From Aphidius gifuensis (taxonomy: Eukaryota > Arthropoda > Insecta > Hymenoptera > Braconidae), in NCBI RefSeq assembly GCF_014905175.1, contig NC_057791.1:14946177-15010176 (forward strand): a DNA stretch of 64,000 nucleotides, in the 5' to 3' direction. Each line of letters begins with the position of its first letter. The stretch's first letter is position 1. Both the position numbers and the translations under genes were made by a program. Positions 47,464-58,465 of this stretch are shown piece after piece. The notes below the pieces were generated by a model. The model was not told where the DNA came from and ran no database searches. It saw only the letters and a program-made list of their open reading frames with translations.

Positions 47464-48622
47464 ATGACAAAAACGGGTGTAACAGTGTTTGTATATTACA
47501 TGGGATTTCAATCAGTAAGTGATAATTGTCAATGTTTAATATAAATTAATATAATTATACGATATTTTATAATGAAATTATTTTAATATAAAAAAAAATA
47601 TTTGGTAATTTTGTCATTTTATTTTGTGTGTCATAAACTATTAATGATGACTCACATGATTAGTTGAAAAAATATCCAGCGATAACGATTTTGGTCACGA
47701 CTATTTTTGTTGAAAATTTTTGTTTATTTGTTTATATTATATTTATTTATTATTATCGTTAATATTTTTATTAAATAATTTTTACTTTCAGTTTATCTAT
47801 GCTTTGTTATCACTGGAACCACTGGTGATTCACTATTTTTCTTCATTATTTTCACATGCCATTCAGAGTGAATTGGAAACACAACTCAATGATCAACATA
47901 CCACTATTTTCGTACTTGGCTATTTGACAATAATATCTAGTTGTATGATGCTTGGATTGAGAAATTGTTCAAAAAATGACAGCGTTTTTTATTATTCTTA
48001 TACTATGGTAACTGTATATCAATTTTATTTTTTTATTGAAGCTGCATTGATTCACTTTTTAATATATAATTTAATTAGTTATTTTTTTTTTCTATTTCAG
48101 CTTCTTCTTGTGCATTTAATAACTTTCATTTATTCAATTTATATCAGCATCATGACTTTTTACAATTTAGCATACATACAAACGGATGAATTTACTGAAC
48201 TTCTAAAAGATAAATTTGATTGTTGTCCTAATGGAATACAACTAGACGTAAGTTGTAAAATTATTTTAAATTTTAACAATTTTAAAATATCATTTTAAAT
48301 ATTTTTTTTATATGCTTTTTTTTTTTTAATAGTATCAATGTTGTGGATTTATGAATGCAACAATGGAATATAACGTCACTTTACCACACACTTGTTGTCA
48401 ACACTTATTTGGCTGCACATTTGAAAAAATCTACAAAGTTACATGCAAAGATCCAATGATTTCAGCTTTTGTTCCATTAATCAAAAGTATTGGTTGTGTT
48501 GCTATTACTTCTTTTTTCATTGAGGTAATTCAATAGATAATTTTTTTTTTATATACTGATAGTTATCAATTTTTACTAAAATTAGTTTTTAGTTTGGGTT
48601 AGCAACAGTTATTTACTCGTGA
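47464..48622 (+). CDS. Tetraspanin-like gene 3, C-terminally shortened, 210 aa
   Basis: Exons 47464-47514, 47792-48007, 48101-48247, 48333-48524 and 48593-48622 line up with gene 2, all phase 0. The large loop keeps the CCG motif (YQCCGFMN), HTCCQHLFGC and KVTCKD. In the last exon a deletion relative to gene 2 gives FGLATVIYS and then TGA, right at the end of the fourth membrane segment, so the roughly 30-residue cytoplasmic tail of gene 2 is lost. Downstream remnants of that tail ('gattctcctgtttctgct', 'tctcctgagaatgatgtcaat') are still readable. An extra Cys pair (FDCCPNG) appears at the end of exon 3. The protein could still fold as a four-segment tetraspanin, or this may be an early pseudogene. 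Confidence 0.7.
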
Positions 48623-49550
48623 ACAGTGGTAATTTATGATTTGTTGATTCTCCTGTTTCTGCTATTATTCTCCTGAGAATGATGTCAATACTAATTTTGG
48701 AATATATATGGAAGATTGAAATAGAAATTGAGTAAATGATAATATATTTTGGAGCAACTAATACATAGCTAATACGAGATTATTTTTTTTTTTTTTCAAA
48801 CTACTTTGAATATAACAAGGTCAATTTCAAAACAATTGTGTTTGTATTCAACATATAAATCAATAACTCAAATCACTTAATTTATTTGTCACAATTTTCT
48901 TTTTCTAAATATTTTTAATTACTTGTAAATAACTTTTTTTTTTCAATGCTCTCTAAATAAAAAATATAAATTAATAATTATATAATTAGTCTTAATTGAC
49001 ATTCTAAAAATTTATTTGGATAACATATTTGAAAACATGGAATTGAGTAAATAATATCAAAATTAAAATTGAAAAATATAATTCTACAAAATTGATTTTA
49101 TATTAAATTATTAAACAAATATAAATATTTAAAAATATATTGTTTATACATCCATTGACGAGAAGACAAAAATCTACCTGCAAATCATCGGTTATCTTCA
49201 AATATTTATACTCTTTTTCTTGGTTCAAGTAGAACGATAAGTATACTGTTCATGTAAGCGATAGAATTTTACTTGTGACACATTCTTCCCACCTCATTAG
49301 TATACACTTCCCAACAGTTCGCGGATAGAAAAAAAAAAAAAAGAGTAACATCATACGTGCAGGACAACACCGAAGTGTTGCATGAGGCACGTTAAAATTA
49401 TATAATAGTATTTAATTCATCAGTGCAAGAATATATTTATCGGAAAAAAAAATATAAAATATTCTATAATACTTGAGTGTTCATTCGTAGTTGAAATTTA
49501 TATATATATTTTTTTTTATTATTTATAAATATATAATCAAAGAAATTTCA
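48623..49550. other. Duplicated 3' flank of the tetraspanin array
   Basis: Bases to about 49250 parallel the flanks after genes 1 and 2. No new gene is seen before the exon-1 relic at 49553. Confidence 0.5.
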
Positions 49551-49552
49551 AC

Positions 49553-49614
49553 ATGACACAAACATCCCAAAAATGGATTTTCATTTTTGAATAGTCCGGT
49601 TTTATTCAACTGGT
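49553..49614 (+). pseudogene. Fourth tetraspanin-like copy, exon 1 relic
   Basis: 'aacatgacacaaacatcccaaaa' begins like exon 1 of genes 1 and 3 and ends 'ttcaactg|gtaaatgataattattta', matching their exon 1 donor and intron start. An in-frame TAG lies in the middle. Similarity to intron 1 fades and stops near a CCCTGG-family repeat at about 49793, so the remainder of this copy has been lost. Confidence 0.65.
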
Positions 49615-49792
49615 AAATGATAATTATTTATTTTAAATTTATTAATATACATGCGGTATTCATAAATTTATTTTATGCAAGACAATTAAAAAAAAAATGT
49701 TTCGTAGTAATTTTTTATGATTCAGATTTTTAAAACTGATAAATAGTGATAATGATATTACTATATTAGTCAACACTTGTCATCCATTAGTT

Positions 49793-49955
49793 CCCCTAAA
49801 TAAAAAATTTACGGAGAAATCTCCAGATTGTTTTCATGATGTCAAAAAAACAACGGAGAAAAACGGAGAAACAAGAGTCTACATAAAAAACATAAATAAA
49901 GAATTTTTTTTTTCAAGGACATCTCGAGAAAATTCAGAGTTTTTTTCTACCAGGG
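49793..49955. mobile_element. CCCTGG-family repeat, copy 6
   Basis: 'ttacggagaaatctccagattgttttcatga' (in part shared with 11225-11265) to 'gtttttttctaccaggg' at 49955. The left end is degenerate ('ttcccctaaataaa'). Confidence 0.5.
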
Positions 49956-52240
49956 TTATCAGCGTCATTTCACATTGTATTTTCTCAACGATGTGTCTTT
50001 GTTAATAGTAAAGCCAAACTTGGTAGCAATACCAATTTTGCACCTGATAAACTCTTTAAACTAAAAAAAAACAATATTCATCATTCTAATTATTTGGTCT
50101 TGTACAACGCACAATCTATATGTTTGCGTCACAATAATAACAGTTATTGCCGCACATTCGTCAATTATTACTAATAATTTATTACCTCATTAGTATAATA
50201 GTTATAGTGTTATGACACAAGGGCAGTGGGAATAATGTGAATTTTTTAAAAAAACATACCTCTAACTGCAGCATGCATTTTAAGCTGCCTGTCTCAATAT
50301 ATATATATATATATATTATAATAACTTCAGGTTCAATGAACTACTTCCAATGAACCCATCAAGGGATGTTCAACATGAAGTACAAATACAGAGAAATTTT
50401 TGAAATTTTAACAGTAGATTATTTATAGAACAATACACAATCCTTAATTTTTTTTATAATTTGTTGATCGGTGATTTTTTTCAACTTAATTAATAAAGTT
50501 GAAATTTTTTGAGGAGGTTACATACATAGGCTCTTATATATGGCCAGCCGAGTACACTTCACATAAAACTGGTTAGAAACTATATAAAAAAATACAGCGA
50601 CTATTCTGAAAAATTTTTATATTATAACATGAAAAAAGACAAAAATTTTATGCCGTATATGAAAAAAATTTGGTCGGTAGGTTTTTTATAATAAATAAAA
50701 ATAGACGCAAAAAATAGAAATTTAGACGTATTATATATTTTATACCACTCATGCATTGTAAACTCGATTTTACACGCGCCCTAACGGTGATTTAAATTGA
50801 CGTTTATGAAACGATAACCAAATGATCGTGGAGTAACCGAAATGTGCTGGGTAACTGAAATGTGCCTCTATTTTGCGCCCTCAAAAAAATTTTTGCTTTT
50901 TACATCAGTTTTAAAGCCTCTATTCCACCGACGTAGTATGACAATCGCACCCATACACATAGGATATAAAAAAAAAAACGCATACATCAATTGCACTCGA
51001 AGTGCAAGTCATCAAGATTGTCCAATATGACAGAATCAGATTCCAACGTCAATGGATAATTTTATTTTAAAGTGATACACCCTGGCAATAAATATTTACA
51101 TTGTGTCAAGATACCTTAAAATAATATTTGTTACATATGTTTAATATTACAAATAACTTTGATTTTTCAATTTCTTTTTTTGGTTTAACTTTAACTAAGG
51201 ATGTGTTATCTTTGCATGACCAAGCTGTTTGAAATTATTTAGAAGTTTTTTTTTTTTTTTTTAATAATTATTACCTTTATTACTTGTTGTAGTTTTTAAT
51301 TTCATATTTTATAGTTTGATCATTAATTAAATGGAATTTTTGTTTCTAAATAATTTGAGAAATTTTATTTGTTTTTATCATATCATGTCAGATAATTTTT
51401 TTTATTTTTAGCAAATATTATTTATTATTTATTTATTTCTGTGATTATTTGTTTTAACAAATTTTGACATATCATTTACATATTTTTAGCAAATATTTTA
51501 AACTTTAAATATTTTTTATTTGAATTATATTGGATGTGTTTTTTTCATATGCTGGGGGTTTCACCTTAAAACACTGGGCTCCATGACGTGTTTCGCGTTA
51601 ATTTATATATTATTTTTATATTTATAACTTATTATTGATTTTAAGACAAATAACATTTGTATATGACAGGCAAGTCTAGGTTTTTAAAATCTCAATTTAA
51701 CAATGCATTCATGGTATAAAATATTTGTTCCTTAACTCCGGTGGTAAGTTTAATATTTACTGAGATGGTATTTGCGCGCTACGAGCCTATTCCTGTTAGA
51801 AAAACAAACTTACAGCCTCTTATTTACCACAATATAAATAATATAACAGCTGGCAAAATTCAAGCATGAAAAAAAGTTCATGACTTTAAAATAATTAATA
51901 AACAAATTTCCCTATTGTTATATATATATAATAGCAGCTGGCATAGTTCAAACATGAACTCAAGTTGGCCAACATAAAATTGATGTTATTTTTTAATATA
52001 ATTTTTAATTTATAGTAAATGCCATTTTGAATAAATAAACTTAAATAAAATAAGTCAATAAACATTTTTTTATTATGAAATAAGATCAAATATGGTAGAA
52101 ATAACGTTTTACATTTCTTAAATTTTTTTCAATGGACAAATAGTTAATTTACAATTGAAATTGAAAAAAAAAAATCGTATACTTACTTTTGTTGATTTTA
52201 ATTTAAATAACAGCTAGATAAATTAAATTTTTTCGACATA
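49956..52240. other. Intergenic, no gene seen
   Basis: 2.3 kb of A+T-rich sequence with an (AT)n tract at about 50298-50316. The 62-codon frame at 50842-51030 has no domain features. No RNA gene recognised. Confidence 0.4.
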
Positions 52241-52381
52241 ATTTTTTACCTTTATGTAATTCTGGTAGAAATGATTCAGAGCAATTAAAAATCATGAATG
52301 AAAAAAATGAATAAATTTAAAGCAACATATTATTAGAAAAAAATATTTTAATTAATTAATTTTTCAAAATTACAGTTTATG

Positions 52382-54812
52382 TTAATATTGATGATCACAT
52401 AATGTATAATTAGCCCAAGTATTCACTTTAATTGATTCAATATCATGTTCTTGAAGATAGTTGTATTCTAAATTCAACACATTCAATTGTAGCTCTGCAA
52501 ATACTCCAGGTGCTATTTTCGTAATATTATTATGTTGCAAATAAACATATCTCAGATAGTCATGTTGAGTTAAAATATCTGCTGGAATTGTTGTTAAATT
52601 ATTATTGCTAAAGTCAATTGACAAAAGTTCTTTTGTGCCGTTAAATAAACCAGGCTCAATACCAATCAATTTATTTGAACTGAAATTGATCTCCCAAAGA
52701 TTATTATTATCCGAAAATATATTTATTGATAATGTCTTAATTTTATTGAAGCTCATATCAAGATAACGAAGATTTTTCAAACCCTTGAATGTATCGCTCT
52801 CAAGATTTATCAAATTATTTGAAGACATCGATATTTTTTTAAGATCATGTAGATCATGAAAAACATTATTCGGCAAACTTTTTATATAGTTATTACTTAT
52901 ATCAAGTTCTTTGAGTCTCAATGAATTACAAAATACATCATCTTCAAGATTTTCCAATTGATTTGATGTCACTGATAATTTTTCAATATTTTTTAGGCTT
53001 ATGAGTATATCACTTGATAACATTTGTAAATAATTTTGATCTAATAATAATGTTTTAAGATTCTTCAATCCTAAGAATGCATCAATATTAATCGATTGTA
53101 ACCCATTGTTTGATAAATTCAATGTTTGAAGAGACTCAAGTCCATCAAATGTATTTCCTAATAAAAATTGCAATCTATTATCCGACAAATCTAGCCATGT
53201 GAGGTTCAATAATTTTTTAAAAATACCAGAGGGCATGAATCCCACATCACATTCTTTCATATGGAGTTCTTTTAAATTAATAAATCCATAAAATAGATTT
53301 TTGGGCAAATGAGTTAGTTCTCTATTGGAAATATTTAGCTTATTGATTTCGATTGGATTTTTTTCAAGTAAATCACAAATTTTTTCATCGTAAAAATTTT
53401 TTATCGGCATACAAAAAAAACTGTTCACATATCCTTCCCTTTCTAAAACAATAATTTTTAAGTTATTATTTATTTTATTTAGGAAATTATTGTTGTTAAT
53501 AAATAGGGTTATCATATGCGAAATTTTATTGAAACAATTGCATTGTTTCATGCCAGCCCTATCCAGAATTTTAATTAACCATACTTTGTTATTATTCAGG
53601 TATAAATTTTACTTTTATCGGTACAAATTACGTCTCGTTTATCCCTGTTTGTTTATATTTTTAATTAACAATTATATAGTGCTTTTAAAATGGAATAACT
53701 TTGATAAATTTTTATTTCATTTTAAAGAGATTAACGTGGTCTGATGTGTACTGATATAAAAACAACATTTGTACTTCAATAATAATAATAAAAAAATATA
53801 GTTAACTTCAAAATTTCAAATTACAATACTTTATTATTATTATTAAAAATAGAATTGATAATTTATTAATAATTTATTATTGAGGGTACAAGTTATAGTT
53901 CTTGTCTTTTCCTTGAAGTTGGAAAAAGAAAAAGTTTGAAAATATTGATTGGTGAACGAACTAGACATTTATCAAGTGAAAAAAACAAATTCCTTGTGAA
54001 AAAATATAAATAATTGCTTTATATATAATTTAATAATTATTCATGTAGTGACTTTTGTCATGTCATATATTATAAATACAAAAAATAAGACTTTACTAGA
54101 AAAAATTTAGTTACACTCAAAGATACGAAAATGAATTGAATTTAATTTAAAAGACTATATAAATAAATAAATAATTTATTCAATTTATAAATAATAATAT
54201 TGATAATAATTTCTTTACTTTATAAATAAATAAATTTTTTTTTCTTTAATTCTTTAATTACTTCGGAGGGGTGGGAAGGGTCTTAAAAAAAAAATGTTCT
54301 GATTTGGGACTAAGAACATATGACAACCCTATTAATAAATATGTATTAAAATTGTAAACTTACCATAAAAAGGTACTGGATATTTCCAATAGCTGGGAAA
54401 ATTTTGTGGTTCAACATCGACAGATATTTCGTCACCAGCAATCTGGAATTAAGCTATTATTAATTTATTTAAAAATAAAAAAAACTTAGTACATTGTGAA
54501 AATATTTGAAAAAATCAAATAAATTACCGCCGACACTTATACCTGATTATGAATCAAAAACGACATATTTTTTTCCAGATAAACTATATCCAATTATCAT
54601 TATTCAATAAATTAAAAAATAAAGTTTAATAATTTTTCTATTTGGATTAACTTTTCAGGTCTAATTTGTCACAACTTTTTTAATAATAAATAAATTAAAT
54701 CGACTTGAAACTTGTTTTTATAAATTAATGACTTTTTTTTTTTTGTACTTACATGAATAATAATGCAATTTGTGATAATAAATATCAATAAAAAGTTTAC
54801 AGAGTTAGCCAT
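52382..54812 (-). CDS. Secreted leucine-rich-repeat protein, 399 aa
   Basis: Three exons: 54812-54753, 54442-54364 and 53442-52382 (400 codons with stop; phases 0 and 1 match). MANSVNFLLIFIITNCIIIH is a signal peptide. Exon 2 is IAGDEISVDVEPQNFPSYWK and following, and exon 3 continues EREGYVNSFFC. From about residue 75 there are some 12 consecutive 23-24-residue LRRs of the extracellular type (LxxLxLxxNxLxxLxxxxFxxLxx), for example LTWLDLSDNRLQFLLGNTF and LRYLDMSFNKIKTL, ending in a short tail with one Cys (TLCDHQY). There is no membrane segment or GPI signal, so it is probably secreted. Similar LRR-only proteins occur in haemolymph, cuticle-associated sites and parasitoid gland secretions, but nothing here identifies the role. 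Intron 2 is almost entirely a hAT-like insertion. A 3' relic lies at 56385-56628. Confidence 0.85.
53504..54331. mobile_element. Non-autonomous hAT-like element, 828 bp, in the LRR gene intron
   Basis: Left end TAGGGTTATCATATG (53504-) and the reverse complement of the right end, TAGGGTTGTCATATG (to 54331), differ at one base. Both sides carry the 8-base direct duplication TTAATAAA (53496-53503 and 54332-54339). An 8-bp target duplication with TAGGG/CAGGG ends is diagnostic of the hAT superfamily. There is no transposase frame. Confidence 0.85.
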
Positions 54813-54819
54813 TTTTAGA

Positions 54820-56370
54820 GAGTGTTTTTCAGACAGTCCAGTGCAATGGTCAAATATCAATGCCAGGAGATGCAGCTCAGCACAGGAGACTAACACTACA
54901 TGTATATTAAGAGCTCAAATACGAAAATTGACTTCTGCGCATATTTCTACCTGGTCGTAAAAAATATAAGCCCAGAGAAAAAAATACATGTCAGTGGTTC
55001 AGCATTTTAGGTAAATGGAAAAACGGTAAATTTATTCCAACCAGGTACACATTGAATTTGTCGGATGTATGTAAACGGCTGGAAAACAATGGCCTAGGGG
55101 GTGACCAATGGGTGCCATGGGCTTGAATTTGGTTACAGTCGGTCTTTCTAATGTTCCAATGAATATTAGAATATAAAAAGTAGGGGGTGGAAGACCTTGT
55201 AATGGCAATGAATAATTTTCTTCAACAAGTGGTGAGAGTAGCAAGTGTGTTCGTGGAAATTTATATCACTTGTTGGTTATTCAGATAGAATAGTATTTTT
55301 ATCAATAAAATTATCATCTTTAGTTGTTTGTGGTCTCATTGGAAATACAATTTTTAATAATTTAATTAAGTCATCAGTATTTTTCATTGCTGCATCTAAT
55401 GGGCCAATTTTTTTTATTTTAAATTTTTTTTTCATTCCAGTCAATGGTACAGCAGTCATCCATACGATGCTCTATATTTTTATTGATTTTTGTAAATACT
55501 GTTTTGTTATTACTAAAGTGAAACAATGATAAACCTTCAAATTTTCAATTTAAATATTTTCAATCCATATAATAATACACAGACTTGAGTTTTCTTTTCC
55601 TTGATTTTTGTATTTTCATATACCTGTCCTCAAAATCATTGTAGTTCTGAAAAAATTCGTGGAAATTTTTAACGACTAGAAAACAGAAAGTTTGATGGGG
55701 ATTAAGAGACCTAGAGGTTCTCTGGTCTTCATGGACCATGACAAAGATAACTCCTAATAATTTGTTATATTTGCAAACGTTCTCCATGGGGACCTCTTTG
55801 GATTTCAAAAAATATTTGTAGAAAAAAATCTAGTCAACTTATAATTTCTAAACGTGTTTATTCGTAAAATACACAGGACATTTTTTGAATATTTGAATTT
55901 TTAATTTATTTGTCAATTTTGAAAATTCTTTTGGTTTATAATTTCAAAACAGAGTGACTTTTTATCTGAATTAAAATACAACATAACAGTATTTTTAAAA
56001 TTTATTTTTTCATAATTTTAAGAAAATTTTTATTGCTAAATTTTGGTGAATTCGATACAATAGGCTATACATTTTTTCGTATAATTAACCATGAAGTTTA
56101 AACACCGAGTTTATCCGAAAACCATTATATATATTTTCCAAATGTATTTTAAAAAAATTAACTTTGTCTACTCATCTGCTATACAGACACCGTCATGAAC
56201 CCTGCAGGTTTCTTTTTTCAAGGCTAACATATTAGAAAAATTTCTTTAACAATACCTGGTCAAAATTATTCAATAGAAAAAAAAGTGAAATGTATTTTCA
56301 AGTCTTTGATTCAAAAATTTTACCGACTTAAAAAATCGAAAATGTCAAGCTCCCAGATTGTCAAATATTT
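54820..56370. other. Region without a confident gene
   Basis: Upstream of the LRR gene the base composition is less A+T-rich (54820-55250). Minus-strand frames at 55277-55459 (MTAVPLTGMKKKFKIKKIGP...) and 55560-55808 (...EVPMENVCKYNKLLGVIFVM...) look coding-like in composition, but they lack domains and splice context and are possibly relics of a lost gene. Confidence 0.3.
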
Positions 56371-56384
56371 TAATTAAATAATTT

Positions 56385-56628
56385 TTCAAAATTACAGTTT
56401 AACATATCAATTGATATTGATGACCACATATTGTATAATTAGCCCAAGTATTCACTTTAGTTTATTCAATATCATGTTTTTGAAGATAGTTGTATTCTAA
56501 AATTAACACAGTCAATTGTAGCTTTGCAAATGCTCCAGGTGCTATTTTCGTAATATTATCATGTTGTAAATAAGCATATCTCAGATAGTCATGTTGAGTT
56601 AAACTATCTGCTGGAATTGTTGTTAAAC
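56385..56628 (-). pseudogene. Relic of the 3' end of the LRR gene
   Basis: Strong similarity to 52369-52610: 'gatgaccacata.tgtataattagcccaagtattcacttta', 'gaagatagttgtattcta', 'aatgctccaggtgctattttcgtaatatt' and 'tctgctggaattgttgtta' occur in order. A TAA replaces a codon in the DIESIKV region and small changes follow; similarity stops near 56628. A truncated duplicate, about 4 kb from its parent. Confidence 0.85.
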
Positions 56629-56750
56629 ATTTGGAATAATTTGCAAATTGGAATAATGTTATTTCTATATAAAAAAATTTACATAATAAAAAACAAATAT
56701 TGAAATTGAAATTGAGTGATATTTATTTGTATAATTTTTTTCTTCAAACA

Positions 56751-56786
<36 letters not shown>
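56751..56786. repeat. (AAT)n microsatellite, 12 units
   Basis: Uninterrupted AAT/ATA trinucleotide run. Confidence 0.9.
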
Positions 56787-56788
<2 letters not shown>

Positions 56789-56925
56789 TATATTTTTTTA
56801 AATGTCTATCAAGTGTATTTTATTTATTATCTTTTAAATTTAATTATGATAATTATAACATTTATTTAATTATTAATTTCATTTTTTAAAAAAATGCAAA
56901 AATATCATAAGAATCATTTGAATAA

Positions 56926-57030
56926 CTACCCAGGTAGAAATTAAAGTCAATTTGAGGTCACTTTTTGACTTCACACGTTATAATTTGATATGAGAAGTCA
57001 AAAAATTGACTCTTATTTCTACCTGGGTAG
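56926..57030. mobile_element. 105-bp foldback element (CTACCCAGGTAGAAAT ends)
   Basis: Begins CTACCCAGGTAGAAAT and ends ATTTCTACCTGGGTAG. The inverted arms extend about 37 bases with few mismatches, including TTGACTTC/GAAGTCAA, around a short loop. The ends resemble but differ from the CCCTGG family (ACCCAGGTAGAAA versus ACCCTGGTAGAAA). Confidence 0.75.
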
Positions 57031-57143
57031 CAATGAACAATATTATATTTATTTAGCAAGTGATTCGAATTTTGATTAAAAATGATACATCATAGATCTG
57101 TCGTTCATAATAATAAAAAAATATAATAATTTTCTAAGACATA

Positions 57144-57795
57144 AATCTATAGAGGTTCTTTTTTAATTTGAGCAATTGCAATATTACCAGAAGACGATTG
57201 AGCTGATGATGTTTTTTTTTGATTATTTTTTTCATTTCTTCTGGTGAAGATGATTTCTTCAATTTTTTACAATTTTCTACGAATTTCTATACGATTTACT
57301 CCGCTTCATTCCGATTTTCTCCGTATATTGTTGAATAAAAATTTCGAAGAAAAATCGGAGTAAAACAAAAAATCATTTTTTTCCGATTATCTCCGACTTA
57401 TACCGATTTTTGTCCGCATTTTCTCCGGTTCTGGTCAGTATGATTATAAATATAAATTATATAATTTGGGATATGATAAACTTAAAAAATATCTTCAAGA
57501 TTTAAAAAAAATTAACGAATTTGAGATATTAATGTTTATGATCCATGTAATTATATTAATATTACAAAATACCGATTGAAATGGTCAAAGCTCAATTATT
57601 CTTTGAAAGAAGGAAAATTGCACGATTTTCAGGGAATGCTAAAATTAATGATAGACACGAAGTAGCAAGATTTATTAATTATATAAAATTTGGTCAACGA
57701 AATTATCATCCAAATGAAAAAACCAACTATATATAATCTACCAATCTATATAGAGGTTCTTTTTTAATTTGAGCAATTGCAATATTACCAGAAGG
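57144..57795. repeat. Pair of 50-bp direct repeats, 599 bp apart
   Basis: Bases 57144-57194 and 57743-57795 share 'aatctata(ta)gaggttc', a T run, and 'aatttgagcaattgcaatattaccagaag'. On the minus strand both read SGNIAIAQIKKEPL. The second copy interrupts the Fanzor relic between its two halves, so it marks an internal rearrangement of that element. Confidence 0.7.
57295..57432. mobile_element. CCCTGG-family-like internal segment, copy 7
   Basis: 'ttccgattttctccgtatattg' (in part), 'aaaaatcggagtaaaacaaaaaatc', 'ttccgattatctccgac', 'ttgtccgcattttctccg' match 36380-36490 nearly word for word. Terminal CCCTGG motifs are missing here. Confidence 0.6.
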
Positions 57796-58170
57796 AATTA
57801 GGACAAATGGAAGAAAAAAGAATTAAAAACGAAATAGAGTATAAACTTACCACAAAATAATGGAAAAGTACTTGTCTTTATTGGAAGAGTTGAGATGCCA
57901 TCAGGTATTAAAGGACATGTCCAGGCACCAATATGTCGTTTGACTCAAGAACTTTTTAAATCTTCAGATGTTGTATTGTATTAGTCAATGAATATAACAC
58001 TACAAAATCATGTTGTTTTTGTGGAGAAAAATGCTTCGTTAGTATATCACCAGACAGATATGTATGTTGTAAAAATTGTAAAATTGTATCAAATAGAGAT
58101 GTAAATGCTGCCAAAAACATTATGAATTTAACGCTTGTTGACAATGGTATAAAACGCTATTCATTGGTGT
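57440..58170 (+). pseudogene. Decayed Fanzor (eukaryotic TnpB-like RNA-guided nuclease) gene
   Basis: The C-terminal half keeps the TnpB/Fanzor order in broken frames: GKVLVFIGRVEMPSGIKGHV and then QELFKSSDVVLY, a stop, then LVNEYNTTKSCCFCGEKC (RuvC-II Glu in an E-Y-x-T-T context at about 57988-58000, directly before the first zinc-finger CxxC) and YVCCKNCKIVSNRDVNAAKN (second CxxC and the RuvC-III RDVNAA signature at about 58090-58117). The 5' part (57440-57735) reads in at least three frames: YNLGYDKLKKYLQDLKK, TKYRLKWSKLNYSLKE, and RRKIARFSGNAKIND. Frameshifts, stops and an inserted 50-bp repeat mean it is dead. Fanzors are TnpB descendants carried by diverse eukaryotic transposons and guided by an adjacent RNA. 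Confidence 0.85.
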
Positions 58171-58274
58171 AGTCATGGTGTCATTCTGAGTGTAGTTATG
58201 GTGCAGTAGCATGTAGTCAAGGAGTAGTCACGTTTAGTTATGTAGTATTTGTACTTTTTTCACTACAACTTTTG

Positions 58275-58400
58275 CAAAAATATTTTTCGGAATTTTTTTG
58301 CTACTACTTTGAGTTTCTCCGTGATTACTCCGATTTTTTCCCATGTTGACCAATGCGGAGAAATAAGTAGAAAATTTTTTTCTCCGAAAAATACAGAGGT
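58275..58400. mobile_element. CCCTGG-family-like fragment, copy 8
   Basis: 'gagtttctccgtgattactccgatttttt', 'tgcggagaaat', 'tttttctccg' words typical of the family, without intact ends (longer strings given in part only). Confidence 0.4.
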
Positions 58401-58465
58401 GGAGAAATGTGAAAAGAAATATTCTTAAACTTAATAAAAAACTTGAAAAATATAGTTAAAATGTA

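Noticed and set aside
47720..48298. 192-codon plus-strand frame spanning tetraspanin copy 3
   Set aside because: It reads through two introns whose donors and acceptors are conserved in all copies; the spliced model is preferred.
53443..53551. Upstream extension of the LRR frame (MKQCNCFNKISHM...)
   Set aside because: It reads into the hAT-like element and past a splice acceptor; the spliced start at 54812 with a signal peptide is better supported.
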